Shown here: positions 13,718-22,312 of the stretch, in pieces
Numbering within the stretch: position 1 is the stretch's first letter
Layout of the letters: each line of letters begins with the position of its first letter
Assembly (NCBI GenBank): GCA_023421075.1
Contig: JAEZUM010000068.1
Span: forward strand, 1-29,136
Direction of reading: 5' to 3'
Length of the DNA stretch: 29,136 bases
DNA from: Bacillota bacterium
Lineage (GTDB): Bacteria; Bacillota; Clostridia; Lachnospirales; Lachnospiraceae
The notes under the pieces: model-generated
What the model was told of the DNA's origin: nothing
The model's database searches: none
Seen by the model: the letters and a program-made list of their open reading frames with translations, nothing else
Translations under genes and position numbers: made by a program

Positions 13718-16318
13718 CTAATACTCTTCGAGATACTGTTCGAATTGCTCCGGTGACATTAGGATCTTTCTAGGCTTTGTCCCTTCCTCCGGACCAACAA
13801 CTCCAGCCTCTGCTAATTGATCCATAATTCTCGCTGCTCTGTTAAAACCGATCTTATAGACTCTTTGCAACATACCGATGGAGGCTTTATCCTTTTCGAT
13901 GATAAACTTACCTGCTTCTGCAAAATATTCGTCACGCTCGTCACCACCACCGGCAACCACTGCTTCTCCAAGCTTTGCATTATTAATCTTATCATGTATA
14001 TCATCACTGTAGCTTGCTTCATTATTGTTCTTCTTAAGGAATTCCACCACGGAGCTTACCTCCTTATCGGAGATAAAAGCACCTTGTATTCGTACGGGTT
14101 TCGGATAACCGGAAGGGAAGAACAACATATCACCCTTACCTAACAGCTTCTCCGCACCACTTCCATCCAATATGGTTCTTGAATCAATGGCTGAGGATAC
14201 TGCAAAGGCAACTCTGGAAGGGATATTCGCCTTGATCAGACCGGTAATAACATTAACACTGGGTCTCTGTGTCGCAATGATCAGATGAAGTCCTGCTGCT
14301 CTTGCCATCTGCGCCAAACGACAGATGGAATCCTCCACCTCTCCGGGAGCCACCATCATAAGATCTGCCAACTCGTCAATAATAATGACAATCTGGGGTA
14401 GCTTCTGATAATTCTCATCATTCAGATAAGCCACCTCGGACACTTTCTCATTATAACCCTTCAGATCCCTGACATTGACGTCTGCAAACTTCTTGTAGCG
14501 TTCAGTCATCTCCATAACTGCCCAGTTTAATGCAGCGGAGGCCTTCTTGGGATCTGTTACGACAGGAATCAGTAGATGCGGTATTCCGTTATAAACATTC
14601 AGCTCAACCACCTTTGGATCGACCATGATCATTCGGACATCGGAAGGCTTCGCTTTATATAAAATACTCATAATCAGTGTATTGATGCATACGGACTTAC
14701 CCGAACCGGTTGCACCTGCTATCAATAAATGGGGCATCTTTGCGATATCGGTGATAATCGTCTGACCTCCGATGTCTTTACCGACTGCAAAGGCAATGTC
14801 GGAGGGATGATCGGTGAATTCCTTGCTTTCGATCATATCCCGGAAGGCTACCATCGAATTTTCCTTATTCGGGACCTCGATGCCTACCGCTGCTTTTCCC
14901 GGAATCGGTGCTTCGATTCGAATATCCGCAGCAGCCAGATTGAGCTTGATATCATCCGACAAAGCAGTTATTCTGCTTACCTTAACGCCTTGCTCCGGTT
15001 GAAGCTCATAACGTGTTACAGAGGGACCGCAGCTGACATTCGTGATGGTGACATGAACACCGAAGCTCTCCAGCGTACTCTGCAGCTTCATTGCCGTATC
15101 TTTGATATCCCTTTCCCCGGAGCCTGATTTTGAAGTCTTCACCTTCGAGGCAGCGAGAAGATTAAGCGGTGGAAAGATATATTCTTTCTGCTTAAGTACC
15201 TGTGAAATACTAAGATCTTCTACATCAGTAGTTTCAAAATTGGATTCCTTCCTTAGCTCCTCCGATTTCACTTCATGTTCAACTACAGGTGTAGTATCCG
15301 CTACAAAATCAAGCACCTCCGGCTCTTCCGGCTCAGCCTGTCCAAATTTCATTCGTAATTCCTCTTCATAAAGAGGGATGGTTTCATTGGAAGTCGGACT
15401 AACTGTAGGGTTTACCGAATTACTATTCGCAGTCGCTGGTTTCTCTGACTCGTCGAACAGCTTATGAAAGTTTAGGAAGGGTAATTCACCTTCCCCATTT
15501 GTCTGTTCTTTCTTATTCTTACGGTCCTTAAGATTGATTACCGCATCCTTATTTTCCTGCTTTTGTTTACCGGGTAACAGGCTGCTCTCCGCTAAGTTCA
15601 CTCCGGAGGCTGCCGTAGCCGGATCCAGAACAAAGGTCTTCGGTGGTCTTCTTCCTAAATCATTCGCCTTGGCCACCACTTCCAGTTCCTCCTGCTGTAC
15701 TTTACGCAGCTTCTGGTATTCCTTTCGTTCCTCAAGAGAGGTCTTGCTCTTCTTGGCGATGTAGGTAAGAATAGCCTTTCCGGTTATGACAATAATACAG
15801 ATTAGCATAATTGCAAGTAGAATAATGTAGGTTGCGACCTCTTCAAATAAGCCGCAGAATATCATTACCAGGATACCGCCGATAATTCCACCACCGCTAT
15901 GGTTTGCCATAGAGTTCATATAATACTCGAATATCTTCGTATCAGGCTGATAGGAATGAGCCACCAATTCGATAAAGGCTGCCAGTGTAACAAAGAACAC
16001 AAAGGCGCTCAGTAACTTTCGCCCTGCTCTGCGATTCCCCATATTGGAGATATGAAAGGCTGTCATAAAGAATATGATAAAAGGTAATAGGTACGCTTCC
16101 ACACCAATCATGCCAAAAAGGAAGTTGCTGACATAATAACCCACCTTACCACTTAAATCGAAATTGCTTAAAAAAAGCAGTATTGAAATCACCAAAGCAA
16201 CGACCAAAATGATTTCATCCTGCATTGCTCCGCTTTCCTTTACCCTCTTCTGATCTTCTCTGGTATTGCTTTTCTTACGTGTGTTTGTTGTTTTTCTCTT
16301 TTTCTGTGCTGGAGCCAT
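13718..16318 (-). CDS. ftsK: FtsK/SpoIIIE-family DNA translocase
   Basis: Membrane-anchored hexameric motor that pumps chromosomal DNA through the division or sporulation septum. The chosen ATG gives 866 residues beginning MAPAQKKRK. A TTG six bases upstream sits closer to the GGGGG ribosome site and is the alternative. The frame continues 40 codons further, but that part contains the promoter. Four to five hydrophobic segments occupy about residues 35-185, then a charged linker to about 400. The motor has Walker A GATGSGKS near 536 and Walker B IIIDELADL near 648. The winged-helix gamma domain, which reads oriented DNA motifs, is near 790-855. The tepA-ylzJ neighbours match B. subtilis spoIIIE. 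FtsK versus SpoIIIE function cannot be separated by sequence. Confidence 0.95.
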   Translation of the reverse strand: MAPAQKKRKTTNTRKKSNTREDQKRVKESGAMQDEIILVVALVISILLFLSNFDLSGKVGYYVSNFLFGMIGVEAYLLPFIIFFMTAFHISNMGNRRAGRKLLSAFVFFVTLAAFIELVAHSYQPDTKIFEYYMNSMANHSGGGIIGGILVMIFCGLFEEVATYIILLAIMLICIIVITGKAILTYIAKKSKTSLEERKEYQKLRKVQQEELEVVAKANDLGRRPPKTFVLDPATAASGVNLAESSLLPGKQKQENKDAVINLKDRKNKKEQTNGEGELPFLNFHKLFDESEKPATANSNSVNPTVSPTSNETIPLYEEELRMKFGQAEPEEPEVLDFVADTTPVVEHEVKSEELRKESNFETTDVEDLSISQVLKQKEYIFPPLNLLAASKVKTSKSGSGERDIKDTAMKLQSTLESFGVHVTITNVSCGPSVTRYELQPEQGVKVSRITALSDDIKLNLAAADIRIEAPIPGKAAVGIEVPNKENSMVAFRDMIESKEFTDHPSDIAFAVGKDIGGQTIITDIAKMPHLLIAGATGSGKSVCINTLIMSILYKAKPSDVRMIMVDPKVVELNVYNGIPHLLIPVVTDPKKASAALNWAVMEMTERYKKFADVNVRDLKGYNEKVSEVAYLNDENYQKLPQIVIIIDELADLMMVAPGEVEDSICRLAQMARAAGLHLIIATQRPSVNVITGLIKANIPSRVAFAVSSAIDSRTILDGSGAEKLLGKGDMLFFPSGYPKPVRIQGAFISDKEVSSVVEFLKKNNNEASYSDDIHDKINNAKLGEAVVAGGGDERDEYFAEAGKFIIEKDKASIGMLQRVYKIGFNRAARIMDQLAEAGVVGPEEGTKPRKILMSPEQFEQYLEEY

Positions 16319-16364
16319 TGACAATAGTTCCCCCTCTGAATATGTAAGATTTCTCCCAGAATTT

Positions 16365-16393
16365 ATTATACCTTTTATAAAAATGTTATGCAA
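16365..16393 (-). promoter_or_regulatory. Promoter of ftsK
   Basis: Minus strand: TTGCAT (16388-16393), 17 bases, a perfect TATAAT (16365-16370). It lies just after the upstream terminator, so ftsK is transcribed separately from tepA-ylzJ. Confidence 0.65.
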
Positions 16394-16424
16394 GCCAAAC
16401 TTAGCGCTCCAAAATGTACAAAAA

Positions 16425-16458
16425 ATCCGTAACAGCACGATAGAAAGCCGTTACGGAT
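16425..16458 (-). terminator. Strong terminator after ylzJ
   Basis: ATCCGTAAC (16425-16433) pairs with GTTACGGAT (16450-16458). On the minus strand it is followed by TTTTTT. It ends the tepA-ylzJ unit 40 bases beyond the ylzJ stop. Confidence 0.88.
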
Positions 16459-16497
16459 GGTTGCTTGTTATGATATTGTAATCAGGAATTTCCTTCA

Positions 16498-16737
16498 TTA
16501 AAGCTTCAGATTTTTGCCGGGCGTGTATTTTTCATTCAGATAATCCTGCATGTCAGTAGAAGTAACTCCCTCTACCACATATTCGTCTCCCTCTCTTCGG
16601 GTTATGACTCTGCCGTGCTGTAAGTTTACCTCACGGTATTGCGCTTCGGTCTGATCCTTTCCTATCTCTTGTTTGATGTCGGTATAGCTGGTCGGACGTG
16701 CATAGACCCTTTCCAGGGGTCTCACCGTATATAACAT
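16498..16737 (-). CDS. ylzJ: YlzJ-like protein
   Basis: A 79-residue protein beginning MLYTVRPLERVY, the characteristic opening of the YlzJ-like family, which has no known function. The ATG was chosen because GGGAGGTAA precedes it by a few bases; the upstream ATG ten codons earlier lies inside tepA. It starts four bases after the tepA stop, so the two are translated together. In B. subtilis the same gene sits between tepA and spoIIIE, as here. That conserved order is the main support for the name. Confidence 0.85.
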   Translation of the reverse strand: MLYTVRPLERVYARPTSYTDIKQEIGKDQTEAQYREVNLQHGRVITRREGDEYVVEGVTSTDMQDYLNEKYTPGKNLKL

Positions 16738-16741
16738 CGAG

Positions 16742-17560
16742 TTACCTCCCTTCGTTGTTAGCATCAATCATTTCATTAATTTTTGCTAAGGCTTCCTTAA
16801 TACCGCCAACCTCATTGATGATTCCCTTCTTAACCGTCTCATCTCCTACCAGAATAGACCCTACATCCTTCGCAAGCTGATGGGTATCCAACATGAGATC
16901 ACGAAAGCTATTATAATCAATGTTGGAATGCGCTACCACAAAATTAATGATACGATCTTGAATCTTCTCAAAATATTCAAAGGTCTGTGTGACACCGATC
17001 ACCGTACCGTTCATTCTTACCGGATGAATGATCATCGTAGCAGACGGAACAATATAGCTGTAATCTGCTGACACTGCTAGTGGAACCCCGATGGAATGAG
17101 AGCCGCCGAGTACCAACGAGACGGTTGGTTTGCTTAAGGAGGCTATCATTTCTGCAATGGCCAAGCCGGCCTCAACATCACCGCCAACCGTATTGATTAA
17201 GATCAGTAGTCCGTCGATATCGGTGCTGTCTTCAATTGCTGCAAGCTGCGGCAGAACATGTTCGTATTTGGTCGTTTTATTATGTTGCGGAAGAACCTCA
17301 TGGCCTTCGATTTCTCCAATGATGGATAACAGATGTATTTTATGATCTTTCTTCCCGTTTTCTAATATGGTCTGTCCATATTCACTTATTTTCTGATCCT
17401 TAAGATCCTCATTTTCTTTTACTACCTTTTCCTTCTCCTGTTCCTCCTGAGTAGACTTCCTTCCGTCATCTGCAGATTTCCTCGGAGCTTTTTCCTTGCC
17501 AGCATCCCGCATGGCTCCGGAATTATTTATCTCATTCTCCAATAAGTTATCCTTTTGCAT
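16742..17560 (-). CDS. tepA: ClpP-like serine protease TepA
   Basis: A 272-residue ClpP/crotonase-fold protein of the TepA type (translocation-enhancing protein in B. subtilis). Residues 1-65 are highly charged and low in complexity, probably a disordered or coiled head. The protease fold follows, with the TVGGDVEAG oxyanion loop at 124-132, nucleophile S156 in GGSHSIG and H179 in MIIHPVR. It lacks a signal peptide and a Lon/ATPase docking domain. Ribosome site AAAGAGGA precedes the ATG by six bases. It is co-transcribed with ylzJ. Natural substrates of the family are not established. Confidence 0.9.
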   Translation of the reverse strand: MQKDNLLENEINNSGAMRDAGKEKAPRKSADDGRKSTQEEQEKEKVVKENEDLKDQKISEYGQTILENGKKDHKIHLLSIIGEIEGHEVLPQHNKTTKYEHVLPQLAAIEDSTDIDGLLILINTVGGDVEAGLAIAEMIASLSKPTVSLVLGGSHSIGVPLAVSADYSYIVPSATMIIHPVRMNGTVIGVTQTFEYFEKIQDRIINFVVAHSNIDYNSFRDLMLDTHQLAKDVGSILVGDETVKKGIINEVGGIKEALAKINEMIDANNEGR

Positions 17561-17576
17561 GAATTGTCCTCTTTCC

Positions 17577-17645
17577 TTTCACATAATCGAAGCAAATAGA
17601 TGAAGATAGTCTTCTTCATACAATTTTCTCTGTTATTATGTGAAA
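17577..17645. other. Structured intergenic segment before tepA
   Basis: TTTCACATAAT (17577-17587) and ATTATGTGAAA (17635-17645) form an 11-bp stem around an inner hairpin (ATGAAGA with TCTTCAT). The arm nearest tepA ends right at its ribosome site. There is no T-run, so it is not a clear terminator for the exporter gene upstream. It may shape tepA translation. Confidence 0.4.
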
Positions 17646-17676
17646 AGATTAGGATTTTATGCGGCTGAAGAAATGC

Positions 17677-18669
17677 CTATTTCCAATAAGGTTTCATATC
17701 CTTTTCTTGTATTTCCAAAATAAAATTTCTTTTTAATATAAGAAAGTATTCTAATTCCTTCATAACTTGATATAATACTGCTCGATTTTCAAATTCTTCC
17801 CGGCTTCTCGGCAGCGGCTCTCCTCGAAAATGCTCCTTTAGCTGCTCTAAAATAGTTAAGAGCCCCGTCACATTATTTTTTTCATGGAAGGACGCAGCGA
17901 TGTGTTCGATAAATTCGGCAAGCGGTTCTGCTTGTGCCGGCAAAGTATCAATCTGTTCTAAGGTTGCGGTTATGTCCTTCAGTACACCAAGTTGGAGCTT
18001 TCTCATCTCCAGGTAGGAAACCAGGTATCTGGTATCACTCAACAGACGATTGCCGCTTTCCTCATAGGCACTTAGCAGCAGTCGCTCCACAGTTTGTTCC
18101 AACTCCGTGAAATCGATCGCCGTGGTTTCTTTTCTTAATAATCCTTCCATCGCCTTCAGATATTTCTTCATATCCTCCTCGAGAAGTATCTGCTCCTTGC
18201 GTATTCTCGTAATATTCCTCGGCATGATCAGATTAAGGGTGATGCCGATTGCCATTCCGATCAGTAGAATACTAATCTCATTGAGGATTAAGGAATAATT
18301 CATATGCTGCTCAATCAAAAAATGCGTCATGAGTACCGCATTCATTGATATTCCATCTTTCAGATGAAATAGAAAGCATAGGGCAACAAATAAGGTTACA
18401 AAGGCACCAAAGGCTAAAGCGGTGTAACCAAACCCTTCAAACACAAGATATGATAAGACGGTTGCAAGAACAAAGGCTATGATTCGTTTCATTGCAATCA
18501 GTAAGGTTTCCTTCTTGGTATTCTGTATGGTTAACAGGGTTATAATCCCTGCTGAAGGACTATAGAGCAGACCCAAAGCATTTGCAATGATTATTGCTAT
18601 TGCTGAGCCAACGCCGGTTTTTATAAGAAACATAAGGTTCCCTTTTTTAAGTTGTCTTATTATTTTCAT
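17677..18669 (-). CDS. Aromatic acid exporter family membrane protein (ArAE/FUSC-like)
   Basis: A 330-residue protein with about five to six hydrophobic helices in residues 12-150, then a soluble helical domain of about 170 residues. The opening LIKTGVGSAIAIIIANALGL and the TIQNTKKETLLIAMKR segment are typical of the small Gram-positive aromatic acid exporter family (formerly DUF939). It would act in the cytoplasmic membrane. The substrate is not known, and the name comes from distant plant and proteobacterial relatives. The start follows GAGGTGAC. It has its own promoter, divergent from the WYL regulator gene. Confidence 0.8.
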   Translation of the reverse strand: MKIIRQLKKGNLMFLIKTGVGSAIAIIIANALGLLYSPSAGIITLLTIQNTKKETLLIAMKRIIAFVLATVLSYLVFEGFGYTALAFGAFVTLFVALCFLFHLKDGISMNAVLMTHFLIEQHMNYSLILNEISILLIGMAIGITLNLIMPRNITRIRKEQILLEEDMKKYLKAMEGLLRKETTAIDFTELEQTVERLLLSAYEESGNRLLSDTRYLVSYLEMRKLQLGVLKDITATLEQIDTLPAQAEPLAEFIEHIAASFHEKNNVTGLLTILEQLKEHFRGEPLPRSREEFENRAVLYQVMKELEYFLILKRNFILEIQEKDMKPYWK

Positions 18670-18724
18670 CCTGTCACCTCATATCGTTATTGTCTTCATT
18701 CCAAAGCTCTGATTCGTTACAATT

Positions 18725-18753
18725 ATATTATCATTATGAGGAGTAAATCGCAA
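18725..18753 (-). promoter_or_regulatory. Promoter of the ArAE-family gene
   Basis: Minus strand: TTGCGA (18748-18753), 17 bases, TAATAT (18725-18730). The WYL-type operator at 18795 lies 42 bases upstream of it, so control of this gene by the same regulator is possible but not shown. Confidence 0.55.
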
Positions 18754-18794
18754 TCCGCATAATCGTAATTTTGATGTATACGAACGTCTGATAA

Positions 18795-18818
18795 AATATG
18801 ACGTTGAGTTGTCATATT
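18795..18818. promoter_or_regulatory. Palindromic operator 1 (WYL regulator gene)
   Basis: AATATGAC-N8-GTCATATT, a perfect 8-bp inverted repeat. It overlaps the -35 box of the promoter at 18804-18832. The same arms and spacing recur at 19784-19807. Confidence 0.7.
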
Positions 18819-18832
18819 ATATCTGCTACAAT
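18804..18832 (+). promoter_or_regulatory. Promoter of the WYL regulator gene
   Basis: TTGAGT (18804-18809), 17 bases, TACAAT (18827-18832). The -35 lies inside the operator, so a bound protein would block or recruit RNA polymerase here. Confidence 0.6.
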
Positions 18833-18888
18833 CTTAATAAATAAATGTAAATTATCATTAACAGATCCCAAAAAATTGTGAGGTTATT

Positions 18889-19797
18889 ATGCAGATTAGT
18901 CGTTTGTTTGAAATCGTATATATATTAATGAATAAGAAGAATACCACTGCTAAGGAGCTCTGCGAGCATTTCGAAGTCTCCCAGAGGACAATATATCGTG
19001 ATATTGAAACTCTCTGTCAGGCGGGGATTCCCATATATACCACAAAGGGTAAGGGTGGCGGCATTGCAATCCTGGACAATTTCGTCTTGAACAAAAGCGT
19101 TCTGTCAGAGCAGGAACAGAATGAGATTCTCGCCGCGCTGAGTGGCTTCAAGGCAGCCACTCACACAGATTCCGACCAGGTGATTAATAAGCTCGGAGCA
19201 CTATTTGGCAACAAAAGCTCCGATTGGATTGAAGTGGATTTCTCAAACTGGAATAACAATGAGCATGACAAGAATAAATTTAACCAAATTAAAGAGGCCA
19301 TTCTCAACCACAATGTCCTCTCCTTTCACTACTATAATTCAGGCGGGCAGGAATCAGAGCGGAGTATAGAGCCTTATAAGCTTATATTCCGCGGACAGGC
19401 TTGGTATCTCTACGGACATTGCAGAAATAAGGGTGATAACCGTTTCTTTAAAATAACCCGAATTCGTGATCTGCAGATTATGGATGAGACATTTACTCCC
19501 TCTTTCGCCGTGAAGCCTTATGACGCCCCTTCAAATCCAGAGATTAATACGATGCTACCAGTGGTACTTAAATGCGACGCCAAGATTGGTTACCGCATCT
19601 TCGATGAGTTTCCACCGGATTCTATTCATCGTAATTCGGATGGAAGCTTTCTGATCAAGACAGTGTTACAAGGCGGAGCATGGCTTACCGGTTACCTCCT
19701 GTCCTTCGATGAGTATCTGGAGGTTCTTGAACCACTGCAGTTACGAGAGGAAATAATACAAAAATTAAAAAAATCCTTATCTAAATATGACATTTAG
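18889..19797 (+). CDS. WYL-domain transcriptional regulator (YafY/YobV type)
   Basis: A 302-residue cytoplasmic DNA-binding regulator. Residues 1-60 form an HTH_11-type winged helix (KELCEHFEVSQRTIYRDIETL), followed by the GKGGGIAIL wing typical of YafY proteins. A WYL sensor domain covers about 140-225, with the eponymous residues in GQAWYLYGHCR. A WCX-like C-terminal region follows. WYL domains are thought to sense nucleic acid or small ligands. The gene opens a plus-strand cluster. Identical palindromes precede it and the next gene, which makes autoregulation and control of the GyrI-like gene likely; that is inference. The stop codon lies within the second operator. Confidence 0.9.
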   Translation: MQISRLFEIVYILMNKKNTTAKELCEHFEVSQRTIYRDIETLCQAGIPIYTTKGKGGGIAILDNFVLNKSVLSEQEQNEILAALSGFKAATHTDSDQVINKLGALFGNKSSDWIEVDFSNWNNNEHDKNKFNQIKEAILNHNVLSFHYYNSGGQESERSIEPYKLIFRGQAWYLYGHCRNKGDNRFFKITRIRDLQIMDETFTPSFAVKPYDAPSNPEINTMLPVVLKCDAKIGYRIFDEFPPDSIHRNSDGSFLIKTVLQGGAWLTGYLLSFDEYLEVLEPLQLREEIIQKLKKSLSKYDI

Positions 19798-19807
19798 CTG
19801 TCATATT
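19784..19807. promoter_or_regulatory. Palindromic operator 2 (GyrI-like gene)
   Basis: AATATGAC-N8-GTCATATT again, with a different 8-base spacer sequence. The left arm encodes the last residues of the WYL regulator. It overlaps a candidate promoter, TTTAGC (19793-19798), 17 bases, TAAACT (19816-19821), in the same geometry as operator 1. Confidence 0.7.
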
Positions 19808-19868
19808 ATTAATGCTAAACTTATCTTATCAGTACCTACAACAAAGTGATAAGAAAGGAAATATTAAA

Positions 19869-20516
19869 ATGAAAAAGATTGATTTTGCAAAGATTTATAA
19901 GGAGCTTTACGCTCCTAAGACCAATCCTTCCATCATCGAGGTTCCAAGAATGCAGTTTATTATGATCGATGGTCAAGGTAACCCGAACGATACCGACGGA
20001 GAATATAAGGGAGCCGTGGAGTTGCTTTATGCACTCTCCTACACGATTAAGATGAACTGTATTGACTATTCAGACCCAGATACATTTGATTATGTTGTAC
20101 TTCCTCTGGAGGGCTTGTGGTGGCTGGAGGACAGCTCTGATCGTGATTTTAGCCGGAAGGAGCTCTACCGGTGGACCTCTATGATTCGTCAGCCGGATTT
20201 TATCACTCCGGAGCATTTTGAACGATCAAAGCAACTGGTTGCAAAGAAAAAGCCTCGGCTTGATGTGACCAAAGCCAGATTGGATACCTATACTGAGGGT
20301 CTATGCCTCCAATGCATGCATATTGGTCTCTATGACACAGAACCGGAGACAATCGCCAAAATGGATGCGTTTCTTTCTGATATTGGTAGGGTAAATGCGA
20401 TGGATAGTTCCTCTTCGGAGGGAAAAGTACGCAGACACCACGAAATCTATCTAAGTAATCCTATGAAGACCAAACCGGAAAATCGAAAAACTATTCTCAG
20501 ACATCCCATAGCTTAA
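19869..20516 (+). CDS. GyrI-like small-molecule-binding domain protein
   Basis: A 215-residue stand-alone GyrI-like protein (COG4832 type). Typical segments are MIDGQGNPND near residue 34, the ALSYTIKM strand, PLEGLWW and the closing KVRRHHEIYLSNPMKT, all recognisable from this family. Members bind hydrophobic small molecules or toxins; some degrade cyclopropyl drugs and others cap AraC or MerR regulators. No DNA-binding part is present. The ATG follows AAAGGA by nine bases; the frame extends 19 codons upstream through the promoter and is not used. The preceding operator suggests induction through the WYL regulator. Confidence 0.85.
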   Translation: MKKIDFAKIYKELYAPKTNPSIIEVPRMQFIMIDGQGNPNDTDGEYKGAVELLYALSYTIKMNCIDYSDPDTFDYVVLPLEGLWWLEDSSDRDFSRKELYRWTSMIRQPDFITPEHFERSKQLVAKKKPRLDVTKARLDTYTEGLCLQCMHIGLYDTEPETIAKMDAFLSDIGRVNAMDSSSSEGKVRRHHEIYLSNPMKTKPENRKTILRHPIA

Positions 20517-20566
20517 TGATAGCGAAATAAGATTACTATATTTCATGTTAAGATAAGGAGAACCCT

Positions 20567-21322
20567 ATGGAAATAATTCAAGTCGACCGATTAAATATTG
20601 CGAAAGAACATGTCTGCTGTGCCAATAGCGACAAGAAGGGTGACAGCTGCCTGGCAAGCCGTAAGGCTTGGATGAAAAGTCAGTTTGATGACGGGCTTAT
20701 CTTCAAGAAGGTGAATCTAAATGGCAAGGTATTTATCGAATATATGCCTGCAGAAAATGCCTGGTGCCCCATTGAAGCACCCGGCTTCCTATTCATCAAA
20801 TGCTTCTGGGTATCCGGACAATACAAAGGAAAAGGTTATGCCAATGCCTTGCTGGAAGAATGTATCAAGGATGCAAAGTCACAGAATAAGCTTGGCTTAG
20901 TCGTATTATCGTCACCTAAGAAGCTGCCTTTTCTCTCCGATCCGAAATATCTTAAATACAAAGGCTTTCAGACCTGTGATAAAGCAAATCCGAATTATGA
21001 GTTACTATATCTCCCCTTCACAGAGACTGCTGCTTCACCAAGCTTTAAACCTTGTTGCAAAGCAGGAACTATATCTACCTCAGGCTATGTTCTATATTAC
21101 TCACATCAATGCCCATATGCAGAAAAGTATGCCCAGTTGGTGGCTGTGGCAGCGAAGGAACAAGGGGAAGAAGTTACGTTGATAAAATTCAACTCAGCGG
21201 ATGAAGCCAGAAATGCTCCTTCCCCCTTTACCACATATACTCTCTTTCATAATGGGACATTTGTTACGAATGAAATCCTCTCTGTACCGAAGTTTATCAA
21301 GCTTTTGAAAGGAATGCAATGA
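20567..21322 (+). CDS. YoaP-like GNAT N-acetyltransferase
   Basis: A 251-residue protein, the same length as B. subtilis YoaP. The N-terminal GNAT domain has the acetyl-CoA loop QYKGKGYA at residues 85-92 and following helix. A C-terminal YoaP-type domain with a thioredoxin-like SHQCPYAEKYA stretch begins near residue 175. The acceptor is not known. The protein is rich in cysteine pairs (C17-C18, C163-C164), which may bind metal or thiols; that is speculation. The ribosome site AAGGAG is close. The stop overlaps the next start as ATGA, so translation is coupled to the radical SAM gene. Confidence 0.83.
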   Translation: MEIIQVDRLNIAKEHVCCANSDKKGDSCLASRKAWMKSQFDDGLIFKKVNLNGKVFIEYMPAENAWCPIEAPGFLFIKCFWVSGQYKGKGYANALLEECIKDAKSQNKLGLVVLSSPKKLPFLSDPKYLKYKGFQTCDKANPNYELLYLPFTETAASPSFKPCCKAGTISTSGYVLYYSHQCPYAEKYAQLVAVAAKEQGEEVTLIKFNSADEARNAPSPFTTYTLFHNGTFVTNEILSVPKFIKLLKGMQ

Positions 21323-22209
21323 ATACCATACCTGCTAAAACCATTATAGCCAGCCGAAAGGATTCGTCCTGGTTCGGAACTGAATATAATATGAATATCT
21401 ATAAGGGATGCTGCCATGGATGTATCTACTGCGACAGCCGCAGTGACTGTTACCAGATTACGGATTTTGATACGGTAAGGGCTAAGGAAAATGCTCTTCA
21501 AATCATCCGGGAGGAGCTTCGTCATAAGACAAAAACCGGTGTCATCGGCACCGGTTCTATGAGTGATCCTTATAACCCCTTTGAAGAAAAATATGAGCTT
21601 ACCAGACAAGCACTCGATATCATCCATACGTATCATTTCGGAGTAACTATTGCAACAAAAAGCGCGCTGATTGCTCGTGATATTGATCTTCTCTTGAAAA
21701 TAAAGACCCATTCCCCTGTAATCTGTAAGGTTACGGTAACAACCTTCGACGATGACTTATGCCGTTATATAGAACCCGGCGTTCATGTGAGTTCCGAGCG
21801 CTTTGAAGCTATCCGTAAGCTATCAGCTTCCGGTATCTTTACTGGAGTCCTTATGATGCCTCTTCTGCCCTATTTAACCGATACACCGGAAAATGTACGC
21901 TCCATTCTTCGCAAATCCAAAGAGTGTGGTGCACGTTTTGTTTATCCGTTGTTTGGCTTAACACTCCGAAGCGGTCAACGGGAACATCTGTATCAAAAGC
22001 TGGAGCAGAACTTTCCTAATCAGAATTTGAAAGCATCCTATACTGGTTTATATGGCCCCTCTTACGAATGCCATAGCCCCAGAGAGAAGGAACTACGTAC
22101 ACTGTTCACACAAGAATGCAAACAGCTGGGCTTGCTGTATCATATGGAAGACATAATCAAGGCTTATCGAAAAGACTACGAATACCAACAGATATCCTTC
22201 TTTCAATAG
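21319..22209 (+). CDS. SPL-family radical SAM protein
   Basis: A 296-residue radical SAM enzyme of the spore-photoproduct-lyase-like COG1533 group. The [4Fe-4S] motif CxxxCxxC is at C31/C32-C35-C38 within KGCCHGCIYC. GTGSMSDPYNPFEE near residue 75 is the second family signature. The barrel continues to about 215. It is not the classic DNA-repair SplB, which is longer and has a conserved cysteine elsewhere, so the reaction is unknown. Relatives are widespread in clostridia beside GNAT or small regulators. It is last in the WYL/GyrI/YoaP cluster and overlaps its partner by four bases. Confidence 0.87.
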   Translation: MNTIPAKTIIASRKDSSWFGTEYNMNIYKGCCHGCIYCDSRSDCYQITDFDTVRAKENALQIIREELRHKTKTGVIGTGSMSDPYNPFEEKYELTRQALDIIHTYHFGVTIATKSALIARDIDLLLKIKTHSPVICKVTVTTFDDDLCRYIEPGVHVSSERFEAIRKLSASGIFTGVLMMPLLPYLTDTPENVRSILRKSKECGARFVYPLFGLTLRSGQREHLYQKLEQNFPNQNLKASYTGLYGPSYECHSPREKELRTLFTQECKQLGLLYHMEDIIKAYRKDYEYQQISFFQ

Positions 22210-22312
22210 CTTACGCATCAAATTGAGAAATAACATTTACTATCATTATATATTATATATTCATTTGGGTTGTTGTAACTTAAACGGCAGTCCTTAGAAC
22301 AAAACTCACTAT

